DNA of 64,000 nucleotides from Chromobacterium piscinae (GTDB taxonomy: Bacteria > Pseudomonadota > Gammaproteobacteria > Burkholderiales > Chromobacteriaceae), in contig NZ_JAJOHV010000020.1 of the NCBI RefSeq assembly GCF_021129175.1, positions 1 through 64,000 on the forward strand, given 5' to 3'. The translations under genes and the position numbers were made by a program. Below, one piece after another: positions 53,048 to 63,858 of this stretch. The notes beneath the pieces are model-generated. The model made no database searches and was not told where the DNA came from. It saw nothing but the letters and a program-made list of their open reading frames with translations. Positions within the stretch are counted from its first letter, which is position 1. Each line of letters starts with the position of its first letter.

Positions 53048-54244
53048 CTAGTGCGATGTCATCGTCTCGCCGCGCCGCTCATGGCTGAAACGAATCAAAA
53101 TCGCGATCGCCAAGGCGACAAGGCCGGCGACGATGGCCATGGCCAGCCCGTAGTCGCCGCCATTGGTCTTGGCCATATGGGCCTGCAAGGGGCTGTTGAC
53201 CGAGGCGAACAAATTGCCCAGTTGGTAGACCAGGCCGGGAAAGGTGGCGCGCACTGCCGCCGGCGATATTTCGTTCAAGTGGGCCGGAATCACGCCCCAT
53301 GCGCCCTGGACCGAAATCTGCATCAGGAACGCGCCGATCGCCAACAGCAGCGGCGTGGTGGTGAATGCCCACAGAGGCAGCACCGGCAGCGCGAACAGCG
53401 CGGCCAGCGTGATCGCGTTGCGCCGGCCAATTTTCTCAGACAGGCTGCCGATGGCCAAACCGCCGACGATGGCGCCGACATTGAGGCAGATAGCGATCAT
53501 CTGCACGGTGTGGGGATCGAACTTGTGCTGCACGCGCAGGAAGGTCGGGTACATGTCTTGGGTGCCGTGCGAGAAGAAATTGAAGCAGGTCATCAGCACG
53601 ATGGCGTATAGCGATAGCCGCCACTGCGCGGAAATGGCCTGCAGCAAGCCCGGCTTGTCATGATGTAGAGAAGCTTCCCAGCTGGGGCTTTCCGGCACAT
53701 TGCGGCGGATGTACAGCGTCAGCAGCGCCGGCAGCAGGCTGAGCATGAACATGCCGCGCCAGCCTATGTGTTCGAACAGCTGCCCGAAGGCCAGCGTCGC
53801 CAGCAGGTAGCCGCTGGGATAGCCGGCCTGCAGCAGGCCGGAGACGAATCCGCGCGATTCCTTGGGTATGCTTTCCATGGTCAGAGAAGAGCCCACGCCC
53901 CACTCCCCGCCCATCGCCACGCCGAACAGCGTGCGCAGCACCAGCAGCGCCATCAGATTGGGCGCGAATGCGGACGAGAATCCCAGTATCGAATACAGCG
54001 CGATATTGGCCATCAGCACGGGCCTTCGGCCAAAACGATCGGCCAGTCGGCCGAATATCAGCGCGCCGATGGGGCGGGCCGCCAACGTCAGCATGATCGC
54101 CCAGCTGACTGCCTCAATGTCGGCGCCGAATTCCTTGGCGACATCCTTCAGCACAAACACCATCAGAAAAAAGTCGAATGCGTCCAGGGTCCAGCCCAGA
54201 TAGCAGGCGAACACCGTTTGTTTCTGCTCCTTGCTCCAAGCCAT
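53048..54244 (-). CDS. MFS carboxylate/sugar-acid transporter
   Basis: 398 residues with twelve expected membrane helices. GWTLDAFDFFLMVFVLKDVA and GRLADRFGRRPVLM are the MFS start and loop 2-3 signature of the metabolite:H+ symporter group; GEWGVGSSLTMESIP is the motif of the lactate/sialic-acid-type branch. Likely imports an organic acid with protons. Substrate cannot be fixed. Single gene, no regulator adjacent. Confidence 0.88.
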   Translation of the reverse strand: MAWSKEQKQTVFACYLGWTLDAFDFFLMVFVLKDVAKEFGADIEAVSWAIMLTLAARPIGALIFGRLADRFGRRPVLMANIALYSILGFSSAFAPNLMALLVLRTLFGVAMGGEWGVGSSLTMESIPKESRGFVSGLLQAGYPSGYLLATLAFGQLFEHIGWRGMFMLSLLPALLTLYIRRNVPESPSWEASLHHDKPGLLQAISAQWRLSLYAIVLMTCFNFFSHGTQDMYPTFLRVQHKFDPHTVQMIAICLNVGAIVGGLAIGSLSEKIGRRNAITLAALFALPVLPLWAFTTTPLLLAIGAFLMQISVQGAWGVIPAHLNEISPAAVRATFPGLVYQLGNLFASVNSPLQAHMAKTNGGDYGLAMAIVAGLVALAIAILIRFSHERRGETMTSH

Positions 54245-54452
54245 GCCTCTTCTCCAGCTCTGATTATTGTCAGCTCATTCATTCATGATAAATGAATTTC
54301 ATGCAAGGGCCTGGCATCGCAAAAAATAGCAACAAACTTCCACGCGCGATGCGGCGTCACGCAAGCCCAGGCCAATGTTCACGCGATCTGATGCGGTGAT
54401 GAAGAAATATCCATGCGAGTTTGCCGATTGACTAATCTGGGAGCACAACCGC

Positions 54453-56318
54453 ATGAACCGAGAGGGAAGGGGAATGAGAATCCATCGCGCGTTTCTTGGA
54501 CTTGCCTGTTGCATCGCACTGGTTTCATGCGGGGGCGGTGGAGGCGGGAGCGCAAGCACTGGCTCTTCCAGACTATCCGGCACGGTCGCCGTCGGCGCAC
54601 CGATGCAGAATGCCACGCTGACGGTGCTGGGCGCCAATGGCCAGACCGCCAGCGTCAGCGTCAATAGCGACGGCAGCTACAGCAACCTCGACATCAGCGC
54701 GCTGACCGCGCCCTTCCGCCTGCAAGCCTGCGGCCTGGTCAACGCGGTCTATACCTGTCATTACGCCGTGGCTCAAAGCGCAGGCACCGCCAATGTCACG
54801 TCACTGACCACAGCGTTGGTCACGCTGGCCACCGGCAGCGACGCCGCCAGCATCATGAGCGCCGGCGCGCCGTCCGCCAGCGCGCTCAACAGCAGCCAGC
54901 AAACACTCCAAAACGCCTTATCGCAAGTACTGGCCGCATCCGGCCTCAGTAGCGGCGCCGACCTCACCACCACGGCCTTCAGCGCCAACCGCACCGGCAT
55001 GGACAAGGTGCTGGACGCCATCGCCGCCAATACCGGGACCAATAACGGACATACCTTCGTGCAATTGGAAGGCCGCTTTGGCAGCAGCAATTTTTACGCG
55101 GACAATAGCGGCAGCCAATCCGGCAGCCTGAGCGACAGCACCTTGCTCAACGGGCTGGGCTTGGATCTGACCAGCATCAGCCAGATCTTCGCCGCATTGA
55201 ATAGCGCCGCCGGCAGCAGCAGCGCCAGCGCCTGCGCCACCGTGCTGAACAACAATGCCAGCATGCTGGATCCGCAGTTCACGCTCAGCATCAACCAGCA
55301 ATCCCTCAATACCAGCAATTTCGCTTCGATGATCTGCGGCTTCCTGTCGCAAGGCAGCTTGCTCGGCGGCAGCGTCGCCAACCCCACGCTGCGCGATTGC
55401 GACTTCTCCGGCAGCGACAAAACCTGCACTGTCGGCTTCGATGTCATCAACGGCAGCGCCGTGCAGGAAGGCGCGGAAATGGCGGTGGTGCTGCGCAACG
55501 GCGCCGCGGCATGGAAACTGCTGGGCCAGGCGTCACCCTATGCGATCCATGTCAACGCCAATGCGCAGCGCACGCTGCGGGTTGGCATCAGCAATCCGCA
55601 ACCCAGCTACTACCGCGCGATTTCGTTTGACATCGGCACCAGCGCCAACGGCGTGAGCAACGCCGTTCAATCCGCCAAGGTTTACCAGCGCAACGCAGCC
55701 GGCACCGGCTGGGACGGCACGCCCATCGCCACGCTCAGCAACGCCGGCTGCAGCAGCCAGCCCAGGCTGACCATGCAAGGCAGCACTTGCGGCAGCACCT
55801 GGCTGGGACTGGACAGCTTCAACAATGGCAGCCTGGCATCCGGCGACGCTTTGATCTCCGCCTTCTTCCAGCGCGGACGGAGAGTGAAGATCGACCTGTA
55901 CTCCGACAATGCCTTCAGCAGCCTGCTCGCCAGCGTCATTACACGCGTGGATGGCGTGCCGCCGCAATCGTCCCAGCTGGCGACGCTGCCCTGGCTGACC
56001 CTGGACAGCGCCAGCCAGAGCGCGCTGGCCAACTATGCCAGCGCCCAAGGCGGTGCCTTGAGCTTCTCTTGGACCGGCAGCAATAGCGTCGTACCGCATG
56101 ATGCCTCATTCTGCAACGCCGGCAGCTGCAACAGCCCGGTGCAAATCGATCTGAGCGGCAAACTGGGCAGCGCCGGCAGCGCCAGCTTCAACCTGTCCAG
56201 CCTGACGCTGGCCGCCAGCGACTACAAGATGATCGCGCTGTACGGGCGAGACCGCAGCAATCTAGGCTTCGAAAGCAATTACGTCAGCTGCGCCAACGGC
56301 AGCAACAGCTGCCCCTGA
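54453..56318 (+). CDS. Large secreted lipoprotein, unassigned
   Basis: 621 residues from ATG 54453 (GGGAG 9 bp upstream). The lipobox LVSC is followed by a Gly/Ser-rich linker (CGGGGGGSAS). A short beta-sandwich-like unit follows (LSGTVAVGAPMQNATLTVLGANG ... DGSYS), as in carboxypeptidase-regulatory-like folds. The rest is Ser/Asn/Ala-rich with few recognisable elements. Several Cys pairs suggest a periplasmic or surface location. The gene runs 57 bp into the end of nrdG on the other strand. Confidence 0.72.
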   Translation: MNREGRGMRIHRAFLGLACCIALVSCGGGGGGSASTGSSRLSGTVAVGAPMQNATLTVLGANGQTASVSVNSDGSYSNLDISALTAPFRLQACGLVNAVYTCHYAVAQSAGTANVTSLTTALVTLATGSDAASIMSAGAPSASALNSSQQTLQNALSQVLAASGLSSGADLTTTAFSANRTGMDKVLDAIAANTGTNNGHTFVQLEGRFGSSNFYADNSGSQSGSLSDSTLLNGLGLDLTSISQIFAALNSAAGSSSASACATVLNNNASMLDPQFTLSINQQSLNTSNFASMICGFLSQGSLLGGSVANPTLRDCDFSGSDKTCTVGFDVINGSAVQEGAEMAVVLRNGAAAWKLLGQASPYAIHVNANAQRTLRVGISNPQPSYYRAISFDIGTSANGVSNAVQSAKVYQRNAAGTGWDGTPIATLSNAGCSSQPRLTMQGSTCGSTWLGLDSFNNGSLASGDALISAFFQRGRRVKIDLYSDNAFSSLLASVITRVDGVPPQSSQLATLPWLTLDSASQSALANYASAQGGALSFSWTGSNSVVPHDASFCNAGSCNSPVQIDLSGKLGSAGSASFNLSSLTLAASDYKMIALYGRDRSNLGFESNYVSCANGSNSCP

Positions 56319-56765
56319 TCCGGCGCCCAACCTGATCAGGCGCTGGTTGTCCGATCCCCGCCAGGGCTTGCTTGTCGGCAGGTCCTGGCGGTAGCGGCCG
56401 TCTATCAGCACATCGACGAATTGCAGGATTTCCAATTCCCGCACCTCTTCGTAGTCATAGCCGGTCCACAGCCAGATGTTCTTCTGCGGATAGCGCTGCT
56501 TGAACATGCGGCACAGTGCCAGAATCTCGTCGCGGTTGGCCGGCAGCAGCGGATCGCCGCCGGACAGGCTGAGGCCATCGTGGCCGGCGCAGCGGTTCAG
56601 CAGTTCTTCCCTCGCCTCCGGCGTGAACGGCCGCCCGCTTTTGCGATCCCAGGTCGAGCGGTTGTGGCAGCCCTCGCAGGCGTGCGCGCACCCGGTGACG
56701 AAGAGCGTGACGCGCACGCCCTCGCCGTTGACCAGATCGCAGGTGTAATAGCGATCGTAATTCAT
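56262..56765 (-). CDS. nrdG: Anaerobic ribonucleotide reductase activase
   Basis: 167 residues. The radical-SAM cluster motif CAHACEGC is intact, as are SLSGGDPLL and the WLWTGYDYEE segment. It installs the glycyl radical on NrdD. The family core ends near RGSDNQRLI; the last 20 residues (GAGSGAAVAAVGAADVIAFE) have low complexity and are antisense to the end of the lipoprotein gene, so the frame appears to have run past its original stop. It starts 8 bp after nrdD. Confidence 0.95.
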   Translation of the reverse strand: MNYDRYYTCDLVNGEGVRVTLFVTGCAHACEGCHNRSTWDRKSGRPFTPEAREELLNRCAGHDGLSLSGGDPLLPANRDEILALCRMFKQRYPQKNIWLWTGYDYEEVRELEILQFVDVLIDGRYRQDLPTSKPWRGSDNQRLIRLGAGSGAAVAAVGAADVIAFEA

Positions 56766-56772
56766 CCCGCGC

Positions 56773-58911
56773 TCAGTGTTCGCCGCCGAAGTGCTTGACC
56801 CGGCGCATCACTTCCTTCTGCTTGCCGGCATTGAACGGGCGCGAGTTGGGGCTGCCCAGATAGCCGCATACCCGGCGCGTCACCGACAGCGAGGCGCTGT
56901 CGCGGTTGCCGCATTGCGGGCAGCAGAAACCGTCCGCATCCGCCTTCGCCTCCCCCATGAAGCCGCAGGCGCCGCAAGAATCCACCGGCGTGTTGCTGCC
57001 GAAATAAGGCACCCGCTCCAGCGCGTAATCCCAGATCCGCTCCAGCGCCTGCAGGTTGTGCTTCATATTGGGCAGTTCGACATAAGTGATGTGGCCGCCG
57101 GTGGCGAGCTCGGCATAGCCGGTCTCGAAGTCTATCTTTTCGAATGGATTGACCTTGCGGAAGACGTCCAAATGGAAGGAGTTGGTGTAATAGCCCTTGT
57201 CCGTCACTTCAGCGATATCGCCGAAGCGCTCGCGGTCCAGCTTGCAGAAACGGTGGCACAGCGATTCGCTGGGCGTCGAGTACAGCGAGAAGCCGAAGCC
57301 GGTCTCGCGCCGCCATTCCGCCGCCGCCGCGTTCATGCGGCCGACCACTTGGCGCAGTAAATCGCGGACCTCCAGGCTGTCGGCAGGGTGCGAGCCGAAC
57401 AGCAGCGTGCCCACCTCGTGCAGGCCGATATAGCCCAGCGAGATCGAAGCGCGGCCGCCCTCGAACAGCGTCATGATGTCCTCATCCGGCCTCAGGCGCA
57501 TGCCGAACGCGCCCTCGGTGTAGAGAATCGGCGCCACGTTGGCCTTGACGCCCCGCAGCCGGTCGAGCCGCAACATCAGCGCGCGGAAGCACAAGCCTAG
57601 GCGCGAATCCAGCAGCGCCCAGAACGCCTGCTGATCGCCCTTCGCCTCAATGGCGATGCGAGGCAGGTTGAGGCTGACCACGCCCAGGTTGTTGCGGCCG
57701 TCCAGCACCTCCCTGCCCGCCTCGTCCCGCCACGCAGGCAGGAAGCTGCGGCAACCCATCGGCGAAACCGGGGTAGAGGAACCGGTGATGCTGCGATTCA
57801 GCTCGGCGGAAATGATGTCCGGATACATGCGTTTGGAGGTGCACTCCAGCGCCAGCTGCTTGATATCGTAATTGGGGTCTTCCGGCCGCAGATTGACGCC
57901 CTTGTCGATGAACATCACCAGCTTGGGGAAGACCGGCGTGATGCCCTCCTTGCCCAGGCCTTTGATCCTCACCTTCAGAATGGCCTGCTGAATGATGCGC
58001 TCCTCCCAGGCGGTGCCCATGCCGAAGGAGAAGGTGACGAAAGGCTGCTGGCCGTTGGAGCTGAACAGGGTGTTGATCTCGTACTCGCAGGCCTGGATGC
58101 CGTCGTAGCATTCTTTTTCCGTACGCTCGCGCGCGTAGCGTTCCGGCTCGGCGATGCCGTACTGTTCCGCCACGTCCAGGTTCTTGCGATAGCTTTTCAG
58201 CACGTAGGGGGCCAGCGTTTGGTCGATATTGGGGATGGTGGTGCCCCCATACTGGTGGCTGGCCACCTGGGCGATGATTTGCGCGGTGACTGCGCAGGCC
58301 ACCCCGATCGAGCGCGGACTTTCGATCTGCGCGTTGCCCAGGCGGAAACCCTGCTCCAGCATGCCTTTCAGATCTACCAGGCAGCAGTTGGTGAAAGGCA
58401 GGAACGGCGAATAGTCCAGATCATGGAAATGGATGTCGCCGGCGTTGTGGGCGGTCAGGATGTCTTTGGGCAAAAAATTGCCGGCGAACTGCTTGGACAC
58501 GATGCCGGCCATCAGGTCGCGCATCACCGGGAAAACATTGGCGTCCTTGTTGGCGTTCTCGGTGGTGGCTTCCTCGTCGGTCTTGTGCACCAGCCCCATC
58601 AGCTTGGCGTGCAGTTCGGAGCCGCGGGCGCGCACCGTTTCGCGGTCGTGACGGTATTCGATGTAAACGCGCGCCACCTCCGGGTAGCGCTGCATCAACG
58701 CGTCCTCCACCCGTTTCTGGATGGCTGGGATGTCCAACTGGCCGTTCTGGGCCAGCTCTCGGCATTCGCGTTCCACCTGGGCTGCGATTTCCAATGCCAG
58801 CCTGGCTGGCTCCGCATGCCCGGCTGCCGCTGCGGCCCGCTGGCAGGCGTTGGCGATCTTGCCGATGTCGAATCCCACTACCGCGCCGTCGCGCTTGCTC
58901 ACTTGCAGCAT
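56773..58911 (-). CDS. nrdD: Anaerobic ribonucleoside-triphosphate reductase
   Basis: 712 residues from Met at 58911 (MLQVSKRDGAVVGFD), chosen over an upstream Met at 58959 that lacks support. The N-terminal ATP-cone is visible, then the barrel with substrate loops, then the C-terminal zinc site (CGACGF, CCPQCGN) and the glycyl-radical region RRVCGYLG. It makes dNTPs from NTPs without oxygen. nrdG follows in an operon, and the control region upstream carries FNR- and NrdR-type sites. Confidence 0.96.
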   Translation of the reverse strand: MLQVSKRDGAVVGFDIGKIANACQRAAAAAGHAEPARLALEIAAQVERECRELAQNGQLDIPAIQKRVEDALMQRYPEVARVYIEYRHDRETVRARGSELHAKLMGLVHKTDEEATTENANKDANVFPVMRDLMAGIVSKQFAGNFLPKDILTAHNAGDIHFHDLDYSPFLPFTNCCLVDLKGMLEQGFRLGNAQIESPRSIGVACAVTAQIIAQVASHQYGGTTIPNIDQTLAPYVLKSYRKNLDVAEQYGIAEPERYARERTEKECYDGIQACEYEINTLFSSNGQQPFVTFSFGMGTAWEERIIQQAILKVRIKGLGKEGITPVFPKLVMFIDKGVNLRPEDPNYDIKQLALECTSKRMYPDIISAELNRSITGSSTPVSPMGCRSFLPAWRDEAGREVLDGRNNLGVVSLNLPRIAIEAKGDQQAFWALLDSRLGLCFRALMLRLDRLRGVKANVAPILYTEGAFGMRLRPDEDIMTLFEGGRASISLGYIGLHEVGTLLFGSHPADSLEVRDLLRQVVGRMNAAAAEWRRETGFGFSLYSTPSESLCHRFCKLDRERFGDIAEVTDKGYYTNSFHLDVFRKVNPFEKIDFETGYAELATGGHITYVELPNMKHNLQALERIWDYALERVPYFGSNTPVDSCGACGFMGEAKADADGFCCPQCGNRDSASLSVTRRVCGYLGSPNSRPFNAGKQKEVMRRVKHFGGEH

Positions 58912-59031
58912 CGCCTGGTTCTCTCCTGACTCTTGGCCAATTCCGGCCATATAGAACACGCCTGCGCCAAGCAGGCCCTGAAATCGTCAATACTGTAGGC
59001 GATTTATTCAGGTGGCGGGCTGGTTTTTCTT

Positions 59032-59071
59032 CAAAATATGGTGCCAGAACTTGAGTGTGATCAATATATTG
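59032..59071 (-). promoter_or_regulatory. NrdR-like box pair and FNR-like site before nrdD
   Basis: CAATATATTG (59062-59071) fits the NrdR core as I recall it (CwAtATaTwG); CAAAATATGG (59032-59041) is a weaker copy 30 bp away, and both are followed by TGCC. TTGAGTGTGATCAA (59051-59064) is an FNR half-site pair with one mismatch to TTGAT-N4-ATCAA. Together they predict anaerobic induction and nucleotide-dependent repression. Confidence 0.65.
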
Positions 59072-59167
59072 TGCCCATCGTCTAAAAATGAGGCGACGAC
59101 GGCTCTGATTGCAATCGTCATCGATTTTCGATTGAATGGCATGTCATTGTTTTGATGGAAGCCGCCA

Positions 59168-59725
59168 ATGAAGCGCATTTTCTGCTTGCTGGCGTTGACG
59201 TTTTGCTTGGCGGCCTGGGCGGCCGATAACGAACAAATTCAGGGCCAGGGCGGCCGCGTCCTGCGCTACAGCTCCACCCAGGTCAGAGTGGAGCCCTCGG
59301 GAGAGGATCTGCGCAATTACCAGCAGGCGCGGGACGCGCGGCTGGACGACGCCAGCGCATCCACGGCGCTGCAGGCGGGCCGCAAGGCGCTGGAGCGCCT
59401 GGGATACAAGCGCGTGGATGTCGACGCCGATTACGGCGTGATCCGCGCGGAAAAGGACGAGACGCTGATCAGCGAGGCGCGGCAAGTGCTGCGCGGCTTG
59501 CTGAAGCTGAAATTCCCGTTGCCCGGCAAGCCGGACCATCAAACCACCGAAGTGCTGTTGACCATGCGTCCCGGCAATCAGCCCAGGCAGATGCTGCTGC
59601 GGGCGAATATCCGCCAGACCATCTGGGACAGCAACGGCAACTCAAGAACGCTGCTGTGCAGCGATCAGGCCGTTTATCGCCAGTTGTTCGACCAATTGAG
59701 CGACGCTCTGGCCAGGCCGAACTAG
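59168..59725 (+). CDS. Secreted hypothetical protein
   Basis: 185 residues with a signal peptide (MKRIFCLLALTFCLAAWAAD). The mature part is hydrophilic and mixed alpha/beta, with no motif I recognise. GGAAG sits 7 bp before the ATG. Divergent from nrdD; its transcript ends at a strong terminator 12 bp after the stop. Confidence 0.7.
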   Translation: MKRIFCLLALTFCLAAWAADNEQIQGQGGRVLRYSSTQVRVEPSGEDLRNYQQARDARLDDASASTALQAGRKALERLGYKRVDVDADYGVIRAEKDETLISEARQVLRGLLKLKFPLPGKPDHQTTEVLLTMRPGNQPRQMLLRANIRQTIWDSNGNSRTLLCSDQAVYRQLFDQLSDALARPN

Positions 59726-59736
59726 CCTGCAAAACA

Positions 59737-59760
59737 AAAGCCCCGCTTGCGCGGGGCTTT
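59737..59760. terminator. Bidirectional terminator
   Basis: AAAGCCCCGC / GCGGGGCTTT with a TTGC loop, between the converging secreted-protein gene and typA. Confidence 0.93.
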
Positions 59761-59783
59761 GCTCATGCCGGACAAGGTCCGGA

Positions 59784-61601
<1,818 letters not shown>

Positions 61602-61792
61602 GTTTAGCGTGTTTCGGCTGGAATTCTGAAAACAGAAAAATCGAAAGATTATAGCATGGTAGAGCCACACCGAGAAAATTTCAGTAAAGACAGATGACAA
61701 TCCTGTAAAGGCCGCATGTATTCTTCAGGGATTAGTCCGAGCCGCGGTTTGGCGCTACACTTCCGGCCATCTGGCAACAAGGAACACGCAAT

Positions 61793-62659
61793 ATGTACGA
61801 CTGGAACGCACTGTGGCATGAGCGCGAGGCCTACCGCACCGGTTACGACATCCACCATGACGACGTGAATGAGCTGGCTGGCGCATTGCAGGCCCGGTTG
61901 ATCCACCCCGCCGCCGCCGGGCAAGTCGCGGTATACGAAGATGAAAACCGCTACATCCTGGCCGGCCACGACGGCGGCCTGCAATTGCTGGAGGTGATTA
62001 AGCACGGACTGTTCGACATCACGCTGCGCTTCGTCAGCGAGGATGAAGGTCAGGGCGTCGCCCTGCCCTATGTCGAAATCCATGTCGACAATCTCGCCAC
62101 CGAAGAACAGGCCGTTTGGCGCGCGGAAACCCGCGTGGATGACGAGGGGCGCATCTGGGTCGGGAAGCGCACGCTGGACGAGAACGTGCTGCCGGCAATG
62201 CCGTTCGACGAACTGTCCTTTACCGACAACGCCGAGTTCCGCGAAGAACTGGCGCGCGTCTGGCATGAGGACTTGCCGCAGCTGCGTCCGCTGATCGAGG
62301 CCTGGTTCCACCATGGCGGCGAGATCGGCGCTGTCAACGAGCCTGCGCATTACGGCGACGCGGAGCGGGTACAGCAGATGTGCGACCGTTACGCGGAAAT
62401 CGTCCGCCGCGAGCAGGCCCAGCTGTCGCGGATGTTCAGCGATGATGAGCTGCGCTTGATCGCCGGCGTGATCGCGGGCATCCATTTCGACAGCGCCGCC
62501 TCCTGCCGCGGCGTCTGGCTGGCGGTGGAAGCCAGAATCATCGAAGACGAACTGGACCAGCAGCACCAGATCGACGCCGACGCGCTGCTTTCCAAGATGA
62601 AGGGGCTGAGTTACGCGCAAGAAGTGGCGCTAATCGAGGCCTTGTCTCCGCTGAACTGA
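61793..62659 (+). CDS. Hypothetical cytoplasmic protein
   Basis: 288 residues, with AAGGA 10 bp upstream. No signal or membrane segment. The sequence is acidic and helical toward the C-terminus (ELRLIAGVIAGIHFDSAASC), without a recognised domain. Separate transcription unit, divergent from typA. Confidence 0.75.
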   Translation: MYDWNALWHEREAYRTGYDIHHDDVNELAGALQARLIHPAAAGQVAVYEDENRYILAGHDGGLQLLEVIKHGLFDITLRFVSEDEGQGVALPYVEIHVDNLATEEQAVWRAETRVDDEGRIWVGKRTLDENVLPAMPFDELSFTDNAEFREELARVWHEDLPQLRPLIEAWFHHGGEIGAVNEPAHYGDAERVQQMCDRYAEIVRREQAQLSRMFSDDELRLIAGVIAGIHFDSAASCRGVWLAVEARIIEDELDQQHQIDADALLSKMKGLSYAQEVALIEALSPLN

Positions 62660-62839
62660 CATCCCTCCAGTCTCGCCAGCGCGTCGCGCCGGCGAGACTG
62701 CCATGTCCTTGCCAAACCATCAGCATCAGCAAAAATTCGTGCGAGTCTGGACCATTGGACAGGTCTCTCTCAAATTCGGCCATCTACGCTCATTCAAGAG
62801 CGCAGCCCGGAAACCAGACTGTTCCAAAGGGAGAGACGC

Positions 62840-63793
62840 ATGAAGCTGCTGGCAAGCCTGCTGAACCGCATATTGTTGCTGATGGCCGCCCTGGCGGCCT
62901 CATCCACGTGGGCGGCTTTGCCGACCACGGCAAATGCGGCATCTCGCCCCACCGGCGTGCCGCAGAACTACCTCATTACGCCTTTTGGCTACTTCCACCC
63001 CTCCTGCGTCCGCGAAGTGGCGGACGGCGCAAGGCTCATGGATGCCGATGCTCCGCCCGCCTGCGCCAGCCGCGCGCATTTCGATGCGCAAGGAAAGGCC
63101 GCAGCGGCGACCGGCCCCACGACAAAGACTCCGCGCGCGGCGAATTCTTTAGCGGCAATCAACGGCTGGGTGGAGGATTCGGAGTTGGTCGCCACGTCCC
63201 CTTATGCCGGAATCAACGCCAGCTGGCAGGTTCCCGCCGCGCCGGCAAGCCGCGGCGGACAAGTGGTCTATTTCTTTCCCGGCCTGCAGGACAGCCACAG
63301 TGTGCAAAGCATTCTGCAGCCGGTGCTGGGTTGGAATGCCTTCGGCGACCAGGCCTGGACGATCGCCAGCTGGAATTGCTGCAGAAACGGCGCGGCGAAC
63401 TACAGTACGCCTCGCACGGTAAGCAGCGGCGACTTGATCACAGGCCGGGTCTGGCATGACTGCGCGGCTGGCGCGGCCGCTTGCGGCTCCTGGAATGTGG
63501 AGACGCGCGACGCCACGCAAAATACGCTGACCACGCTGAGCCATACCAGCAATTATGGCCAGAGTTTCAATTGGGCATTTGGCGGCGTGCTGGAAGTGTA
63601 CGGCGTCGCCAATTGCCAAAACTATCCGGCCGACGGAGTAATCAGTTTCAGCAGCATCCAGCTGTTGGATATCAACAAACAGATCATTTCAAACCCAGCC
63701 TCGCTTGCCTGGAGCGCAAACGTTCTGCAGCAAGGGGGCGGCTGCAACTACCACGCGGCCGCCAGCGCCGCTACTACCGCGCTCAGCTATTGA
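62840..63793 (+). CDS. Secreted eqolisin/lectin-like protein, unassigned
   Basis: 317 residues, GGGAGAG upstream, signal peptide to about residue 25. The region INASWQVPAAPASRGGQVVYFFPGL (in parts) and ILQPVLGW ... WTIASWNC ... VSSGDLITG ... GGVLEVYGVANC has the strand pattern of concanavalin-type sandwiches. The Gln in ILQP and Glu in LEVYG could correspond to the catalytic pair of G1 glutamic peptidases. I cannot confirm that; a lectin-like protein is as likely. Six or more Cys suggest disulfides. Confidence 0.6.
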   Translation: MKLLASLLNRILLLMAALAASSTWAALPTTANAASRPTGVPQNYLITPFGYFHPSCVREVADGARLMDADAPPACASRAHFDAQGKAAAATGPTTKTPRAANSLAAINGWVEDSELVATSPYAGINASWQVPAAPASRGGQVVYFFPGLQDSHSVQSILQPVLGWNAFGDQAWTIASWNCCRNGAANYSTPRTVSSGDLITGRVWHDCAAGAAACGSWNVETRDATQNTLTTLSHTSNYGQSFNWAFGGVLEVYGVANCQNYPADGVISFSSIQLLDINKQIISNPASLAWSANVLQQGGGCNYHAAASAATTALSY

Positions 63794-63816
63794 CATCGCG
63801 CATTTCGACTTTGCCG

Positions 63817-63858
63817 CCGCCGTGGTTATGCAGCCCCCTGTCGCCATGGCGGTTTTTT
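63817..63858 (+). terminator. Terminator after secreted protein gene
   Basis: CCGCCGTGG pairs with CCATGGCGG (one G-U pair), and six T follow. It overlaps the end of the next, convergent gene. Confidence 0.65.
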
